From Nitrospira sp. (lineage in GTDB: Bacteria; Nitrospirota; Nitrospiria; Nitrospirales; Nitrospiraceae), in contig JAUYAO010000015.1 of NCBI GenBank assembly GCA_030692565.1, positions 1 to 56,596 of the forward strand: a stretch of 56,596 bases of DNA. The letters run 5' to 3'. Numbering within the stretch: the first letter of the stretch is position 1; every line of letters begins with the position of its first letter. This document shows positions 52,032 through 56,596 of the stretch, piece after piece. The translations under genes and the position numbers were made by a program. The notes beneath the pieces were generated by a model, which was given only the letters and a program-made list of their open reading frames with translations, did not search any database and had not been told where the DNA came from.

Positions 52032-52074
52032 ACCGAGTTTCCTCACGGAGGGAACTCGGTCTTTCTCTGCTTTT
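52032..52074 (+). terminator. Terminator-like hairpin between dnaK and dnaJ
   Basis: ACCGAGTTTCC (52032-52042) pairs with GGGAACTCGGT (52050-52060), an 11-bp stem with one wobble pair and a 7-nt loop. It is followed by the T-rich CTTTCTCTGCTTTT (52061-52074). It starts 22 nt after the dnaK stop and ends 19 nt before dnaJ. It probably lowers dnaJ expression relative to dnaK by partial termination. Confidence 0.7.
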
Positions 52075-52092
52075 CACCCGGTACGAACTCCT

Positions 52093-53205
52093 GTGTCAAA
52101 ACGCGACTATTACGACATTCTCGGTGTTGAGAAGACCTCTTCCGACGAAGAGCTGAAGAAGGCCTATCGCAAGATGGCCCGTCAGCACCACCCCGACCTG
52201 CACCCGGGCGACGCCCAGAAGAAAGACGCCGAAGCCAAATTTAAAGAAATCAACGAAGCCTACGAAACGCTGAGCGACCAGGAAAAGCGCAAACGCTACG
52301 ACATGTTCGGACATGCCGGCGGCCAGCAGGGACAGGGCTTCGACGGGTTCAACGCAGGCGGCGGATTCGGCGACGTCTTCAACGACATTTTCGAAGACTT
52401 CTTCGGCGGCCAACGCGGCGGCGGTCGCGCTGAGCGCGGGAACGACCTGCAATACAACCTCGAGCTCACCTTCGAGGAAGCCGTCTACGGGAAAGAAGCC
52501 AAGCTCAAGATTCCGCGTTGGGAAACCTGCGGCGATTGCAAAGGGACCGGCGCAAAATCGGCGGCCTCCATTAAGACCTGCCCCAGCTGCAAAGGGGCCG
52601 GCCAGCTCCGCTTCCAGCAGGGATTCTTCAGCGTCAGCCGCCCCTGCGGCCAGTGCGAGGGAGCCGGACAAATTATCACAGAGCCTTGCGGGACCTGCCA
52701 AGGCCGCCAGCGAGTCTATCGGGAACGCACGATCGCCGTTCACATTCCCGCCGGGATTGAAACCGGCATGCGTTTACGCCTCACCAATGAGGGCGAGCAT
52801 GGCGCAAACAGCGGCCCCCCTGGCGATCTCTATGTCGCCGTCACCGTCAAGCCCCATCCGGTCTTCCAGCGCAAAGGCGTCGATATTCTCTGTGATGTAC
52901 CGATCAACTTCATCACGGCCACGCTCGGTGGAAAGATCGAAGTCCCGACACTGAAGGGCAATACCGTCATCAAGATTCCAGCCGGCACACAATACGACAA
53001 AGTGATGCGCCTCAAAGGACTCGGGATCCCGAGCCTCAAGGGTGGGCAAACCGGGGACCAGCTCTACGCCATCAAAGTCCAAATTCCCACGAAGCTCACG
53101 GCTCGACAGAAAGAACTGCTGACCGAGTTTGCCAAAGAGAGCGGCATGGTCATGGAAGCCGACGGCGACGGCTTCTTCGATAAGATGAAGACCTTCTTCG
53201 AATAG
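52093..53205 (+). CDS. dnaJ: Chaperone DnaJ (Hsp40)
   Basis: A 370-residue type I J-protein (GTG start). The J domain begins RDYYDILGVEKTSSDEELKK with the HPD motif in RQHHPDLHPG. A Gly/Phe-rich region follows (GQGFDGFNAGGGFGD). The zinc-finger domain has the four CxxCxGxG-like repeats CGDCKGTG, CPSCKGAG, CGQCEGAG and CGTCQGRQ, the last one degenerate at its final Gly. The substrate-binding beta domains end in FLEGDGDGFF-like ADGDGFFDKMKTFFE. It stimulates DnaK ATPase and delivers substrates. Confidence 0.98.
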   Translation: MSKRDYYDILGVEKTSSDEELKKAYRKMARQHHPDLHPGDAQKKDAEAKFKEINEAYETLSDQEKRKRYDMFGHAGGQQGQGFDGFNAGGGFGDVFNDIFEDFFGGQRGGGRAERGNDLQYNLELTFEEAVYGKEAKLKIPRWETCGDCKGTGAKSAASIKTCPSCKGAGQLRFQQGFFSVSRPCGQCEGAGQIITEPCGTCQGRQRVYRERTIAVHIPAGIETGMRLRLTNEGEHGANSGPPGDLYVAVTVKPHPVFQRKGVDILCDVPINFITATLGGKIEVPTLKGNTVIKIPAGTQYDKVMRLKGLGIPSLKGGQTGDQLYAIKVQIPTKLTARQKELLTEFAKESGMVMEADGDGFFDKMKTFFE

Positions 53206-53244
53206 CGCCGACGCACTCGGTTCGTTCGACCGACTGAGCCCTCC

Positions 53245-53985
53245 ATGCCTGTGTTTTTCCTTCCCCCCGACGCCATCACGACGCCCACTATTACCGTGCC
53301 CCCGTCGCTCCAGACGCATTTGCGGGACAGCCTTCGGCTGGAGCTCGGCGAACAGATCTGGGTCTGCGACGGACAGGGCACTCGCTACCTGATGGAACTC
53401 ACGCGCGTCACCAAGCAAGAGTTGACCGGACACATTCTCAGCACCAGCCAGGAACCGGTACGTACCGCTCCCCGCCTGCGCCTTGCCCAAGCGCTGCTCA
53501 AGGGTGAAAAGATGGATTGGGTGATTCAGAAAGCCACGGAGCTGGGTGTGAGTGAAATCATTCCGCTCCAGAGCCGGCACACCATCGTGCAACTCAGGCC
53601 GGAGCGCCTCGACGCGCAGCTCGCCCGCTGGCAACGCATCGCGCTGGAAGCCGCCCAACAATCTGAACAGTGGCACCTGCCTGTCATCGCCCAACCCCAG
53701 ACTCTGGCTGCATGCCTGGCCAGCCACTCTGCTCCGGCACTCTCGCTCATCCTGACCGAACGGCGGGAAGGGAAAAGCTTAGACAGGATCGAGCTTCCTG
53801 AGGGCAACAACGAGTCTGTCTTGGTACTGATCGGACCTGAAGGCGGATGGTCGAAAGAAGAGGTGGCGCAGGCTGAACAGGCCGGCTCCACACTGATGAC
53901 GCTCGGACCACACATTCTGCGGGCCGAGACCGCTGCCATTGTTACCGTAGGGATTCTACAGAGCCGCCTGGGAGCCCTGGGCTAG
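53245..53985 (+). CDS. rsmE: 16S rRNA m3U1498 methyltransferase RsmE
   Basis: A 246-residue SPOUT-fold methyltransferase that methylates N3 of U1498 in 16S rRNA. The N-terminal PUA-like part has HLRDSLRLELGEQIWVCDGQ. The SPOUT part has LLKGEKMDWVIQKATELGVS, EIIPLQSRHTI, ALEAAQQSEQWHLPVI and the knot segment VLVLIGPEGGWSKEEVAQAE followed by LTLGPHILRAETAAIV-like MTLGPHILRAETAAIVTVG. It is 39 nt after dnaJ, a common order, and ends 9 nt from a convergent YCF48-type gene. Confidence 0.97.
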   Translation: MPVFFLPPDAITTPTITVPPSLQTHLRDSLRLELGEQIWVCDGQGTRYLMELTRVTKQELTGHILSTSQEPVRTAPRLRLAQALLKGEKMDWVIQKATELGVSEIIPLQSRHTIVQLRPERLDAQLARWQRIALEAAQQSEQWHLPVIAQPQTLAACLASHSAPALSLILTERREGKSLDRIELPEGNNESVLVLIGPEGGWSKEEVAQAEQAGSTLMTLGPHILRAETAAIVTVGILQSRLGALG

Positions 53986-53994
53986 GAAACGTTT

Positions 53995-54951
53995 CTACTT
54001 ACCAGCCTGCAGATGCACCACCGTCCCGTTCTCCCCGCTCGCCCAACCGTGGGAAGCATCGGAAAAGGTCAGACCAAACAACGAGACCGGCGCAATGGGC
54101 GTGCCGTCACTCCACGAATAGCCCGCGTCCGTTGTGCGATACATCATGCCCCGCTCGCCGACAATCCATCCATCTTGAGGACTGGTGAAGCGGACCTTCA
54201 ACAGATCGATCACCTTGGTGCAGGTCTTCCCGCAAGGCAACGTGCGATCCACCCACTTGGCGCCGCCGTCGTTCGTTTGAAAAAGCGCGCCGGCATTGCC
54301 GACCGCCCACCCGGTCGATTCGTCAGTAAAGAAGACATCGAAGAGTGTCACCGCCCCCTGCGAGACCTGCGGCACCCAGGTACGGCCACCGTCGCGGGTC
54401 GCTAAGACGGTACCGAGCGCACCCACCGCCGTCCCTCGTTGGGCATCGAGAAACTGCACGGCGTACAGCGCCGCACTCGTCCCGCTCGCCTGTTCAACCC
54501 AGTGGGCGCCGCCGTCGGTCGTATGGAGAATCGTGCCCCCGCCGCCAACCACCCATCCGTGGGTCGCCGAAGGAAAATGAACCCCGTACAGCGGTTGCTG
54601 TGTTTCCAGCGGACGCCCAGTCCAGGTCTCTCCTCCGTTAACCGACTGCCTGAGCGTTCCAGCCGATCCCGTGACCCATCCGGTTTTCCCATCGATAAAG
54701 TAGAGACTCGTCAGCAACGCCGACGTCCCGCTTACCTGCTTCTTCCATTTCTTCCCGCCGTCAGTCGTGCTGAACAGCGCGCCGCCGGAACCGACCGCCC
54801 AGCCGAGCTTGGCATCCTTGAACTGCACAGCCATCAGCGTCATTGGCGTGTTGGTCTTCTGAAGAGTCGCAAGCACGGAAGGCTCCGCACTCAGGGCTAA
54901 TCCCGGCATGAACAGAACAACCGACATGCAGACACAGAGGACGGTCCTCAT
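53995..54951 (-). CDS. YCF48-type seven-repeat beta-propeller, exported
   Basis: A 318-residue protein from ATG 54951 (GAGG upstream); in-frame ATGs at 54993 and 54978 also exist. The signal peptide is MRTVLCVCMSVVLFMPGLAL with likely cleavage near LSAEP. The mature part contains seven repeats of about 40 residues with the motif GWxxGxxGxxxxTxDGGxxW, such as LGWAVGSGGALFSTTDGGKK, TGWVTGSAGTLRQSVNGGET and DGWIVGERGMMYRTTDAGYS. This suggests a seven-bladed propeller like Ycf48/Hcf136 photosystem assembly factors, used here in a non-photosynthetic setting. It directly follows the TIG-repeat gene (the 54993 ATG abuts its stop), so the two are one transcript. Confidence 0.88.
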   Translation of the reverse strand: MRTVLCVCMSVVLFMPGLALSAEPSVLATLQKTNTPMTLMAVQFKDAKLGWAVGSGGALFSTTDGGKKWKKQVSGTSALLTSLYFIDGKTGWVTGSAGTLRQSVNGGETWTGRPLETQQPLYGVHFPSATHGWVVGGGGTILHTTDGGAHWVEQASGTSAALYAVQFLDAQRGTAVGALGTVLATRDGGRTWVPQVSQGAVTLFDVFFTDESTGWAVGNAGALFQTNDGGAKWVDRTLPCGKTCTKVIDLLKVRFTSPQDGWIVGERGMMYRTTDAGYSWSDGTPIAPVSLFGLTFSDASHGWASGENGTVVHLQAGK

Positions 54952-54993
54952 CACACCTCGGTAACTTCCCACAACCATTCCCCTGTTCTCCAT

Positions 54994-56595
54994 TTATTGG
55001 TTCGTGCTGGCATCGGGGCGGTTATTCTCCCAATAGCCTTTGTCGGGCAGTCCCTTCGCCTCGATCGTAAACGACCCGGCCTCAATGGTCAGCCATTGCT
55101 TCTGCGAGCAGCACGTGCCGTCCGGCAACACATCCCACGAGCCCCGCCGGACCACCAGCGGGCCGGTGGAGAGATCGTCGAAGAACGCCCCGCGCTTCCC
55201 GATCCCGTACAAATTGCGATGGGGGACTTTCACGACAATCTCGGTATCGGTCCAGGATTGGACGAGGGCCGCCGCGCCATTGAAGAGCACCTCCGTCCGC
55301 GAGACGTTGGAGATGACCGTGTTCCCGGAATCCGGCTCATTGATCTCCACATCCAGCCGCCGCTTATAGGCCTTCTGACTCAATTCCAGCCCGGTATGCT
55401 CCGCCGTCTTCAGGAACGTGCCGAACCCCTTGCCCTTGATCGTCACCAGATCGTCCAACCCGGCGGACTTCGGCGTATAGGAGTCCACCACCGGGGTGAC
55501 CAGCGTAAAGGGGCCGGCTTCGGTGACGAGTTCGCCGCGCTCCTGACAGCAAGACCCATCGGCCTTCGGCTTCGTTGCACTGCGGTAGATTTTGACCGGA
55601 CCGCTCTTCACACTGAACGGCACCCAGACATCGATCCGGTCGTCGTGCCACCGGTAGATCACTGCCGGCACGCCGCCGATCTCGACACGATTCTCGCCCT
55701 TGTTGAAGTCCATGAAACTGTAGGGCGTGGACCCGCTTTCGGAGTAGAACCCGAAATGCTCGCCATTGATCCGGAGCAGCGTGCCGATCGGGGCACTGGC
55801 CGGCGTCACGGGCAGGGCCTTGGGCACATGGACGGTAAACGTCCCCAGCGCCCGTTCTTTTCCCTGCCGTTTCAGCACCAGCGGCCCGGTGTCGGCTCCG
55901 AGCGGCACATGCGCCACGATCACATCGTCTTTCCACTGGGCGATCGTCGCGAGACTGCTGCCGATCACCACGGCATCCTCGGCCCCTTTGGTGCCGAATC
56001 CCTGGCCGAACAACACCACCTTGGTGCCGACCGGCCCGCTCATCGGATCGACCCGGACACTGGGCACCAGCGCGAGCGACACGGCATTGCTCGTCACATA
56101 GTCGACCGGCGCGCAACAGGAGCCGTCGGGCAAGGGATCGGAGGAGGCCAACCGCACGACGACGTCCCCGGGCGCGGCATTCGTGGGAATCTCGACCTCG
56201 ATCTGGTCGTCTTTCCACCGGCGCGGCCGCACCACGACGCCGCCGATCACCACATCGTTCACGCCGAACATCGTATTCGGATCGCGCGCGCCGGCCGTGG
56301 CGCCGAAATGCTCGCCGGTGATCGTGACCAGCGTGCCCCGTTCGGCCTCGGTCGGGGTGATGGACTGAATACGCGGCGTCACCACCGTGAACGTCCCGGC
56401 GGAGAGTTTCTTCTTCCCGATCAGCATCTCGACCGGACCGGTCGTGGCCTTGAACGGCACCTTCACCTCGACCAGGTCGGATTCCCAGCGCTGAATCAGC
56501 GCCGGCATCCCGGCAAAGGTCACTTTATTGAACTGGACGGATTTGAACGCGCCCAACCCTTTGCCGCTCACGACCACCGTCGATCCGGGGGTCGC
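54994..56595 (-). CDS. IPT/TIG-repeat surface protein, 5'-truncated
   Basis: The frame is open to the window edge, so the N-terminus is missing; about 533 residues are visible. At least four immunoglobulin-like TIG/IPT domains follow each other, each with a segment like ITPTEAERGTLVTITGEHFG, VDPMSGPVGTKVVLFGQGFG, TPASAPIGTLLRINGEHFGF and YTPKSAGLDDLVTIKGKGFG. Matching WxDDxIxVxVP strands are also present (RWKDDQIEVEIP, QWKDDVIVAHVP, RWHDDRIDVWVP, SWTDTEIVVKVP). A DG(S/T)CC motif occurs three times (PDGSCC, ADGSCC, PDGTCC). The protein is probably exported and structural or adhesive. It is upstream of and co-transcribed with the YCF48-type propeller gene. Confidence 0.87.
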   Translation of the reverse strand, partial: ATPGSTVVVSGKGLGAFKSVQFNKVTFAGMPALIQRWESDLVEVKVPFKATTGPVEMLIGKKKLSAGTFTVVTPRIQSITPTEAERGTLVTITGEHFGATAGARDPNTMFGVNDVVIGGVVVRPRRWKDDQIEVEIPTNAAPGDVVVRLASSDPLPDGSCCAPVDYVTSNAVSLALVPSVRVDPMSGPVGTKVVLFGQGFGTKGAEDAVVIGSSLATIAQWKDDVIVAHVPLGADTGPLVLKRQGKERALGTFTVHVPKALPVTPASAPIGTLLRINGEHFGFYSESGSTPYSFMDFNKGENRVEIGGVPAVIYRWHDDRIDVWVPFSVKSGPVKIYRSATKPKADGSCCQERGELVTEAGPFTLVTPVVDSYTPKSAGLDDLVTIKGKGFGTFLKTAEHTGLELSQKAYKRRLDVEINEPDSGNTVISNVSRTEVLFNGAAALVQSWTDTEIVVKVPHRNLYGIGKRGAFFDDLSTGPLVVRRGSWDVLPDGTCCSQKQWLTIEAGSFTIEAKGLPDKGYWENNRPDASTNQ

Positions 56596-56596
56596 A

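Noticed and set aside
52774-53727. Antisense frame of 317 codons across dnaJ and rsmE
   Set aside because: It is fully covered by two well-supported genes and has no domain signature.

Overview
The window looks like chromosomal DNA of a GC-rich Gram-negative bacterium. I think a Nitrospira-like member of the Nitrospirota is most likely. This rests on the overall style of the gene set: periplasmic and outer-membrane proteins with clear signal peptides or lipoboxes, a PagL-like lipid A deacylase, many response regulators, SPASM and SagB enzymes, and TIG/YCF48 surface proteins. No 16S or other decisive marker is present, so the assignment is an inference. No insertion sequences, prophage genes or CRISPR arrays were seen.

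Left part (1-15.7 kb). This holds a truncated fibronectin-type surface protein, tRNA-Arg(ACG), glycogen branching enzyme GlgB, a periplasmic SlyD-like FKBP, a Tat-exported DUF882 peptidase, and a small signalling group (receiver, PilZ, receiver). It continues with a VanZ-like protein, a glycine-zipper lipoprotein, a SagB-type dehydrogenase next to an unrecognised protein, a hemerythrin, TPR proteins, a PagL-like deacylase with a lipoprotein, a GT-B-like protein and a methyltransferase.

Centre (15.7-36.2 kb). Two natural-product systems lie almost side by side. The first is a tightly overlapping eight-gene operon (15744-22004): PqqD-like peptide carrier, radical SAM, radical SAM/SPASM, an 81-residue Cys-containing candidate precursor peptide, HPr-kinase-like protein, a third radical SAM/SPASM enzyme, nucleotidyltransferase and a soluble S26-type peptidase. 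It reads as a RiPP (ribosomally made, modified peptide) pathway that I cannot match to a named class. An ECF sigma factor with its RskA-like anti-sigma factor and tadA follow. The second system runs on the minus strand: a 3.1-kilo-residue NRPS (FAAL-ACP-C-A-T-C-A-T-TE), a SyrD/PvdE-type ABC exporter and an Sfp-type phosphopantetheinyl transferase. Together these should make, activate and export an N-acyl dipeptide. The second adenylation domain carries an almost textbook glycine code. The first condensation domain and the thioesterase have altered catalytic residues.

Right part (36.5-56.6 kb). This begins with tRNA-Ser(CGA), then a DUF2779 nuclease-like protein, a MATE transporter, a ketopantoate-reductase-like protein fused to a molybdopterin-binding domain, a sirtuin, a HAD hydrolase, a receiver protein with a long helical tail and a 39-residue basic protein. 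A housekeeping run follows: valS-nadC-birA-coaX, then grpE-dnaK-dnaJ-rsmE with a likely attenuator hairpin between dnaK and dnaJ. The window ends in a minus-strand pair of surface proteins: a TIG-repeat protein with recurring DG(S/T)CC motifs and a seven-repeat YCF48-type propeller.
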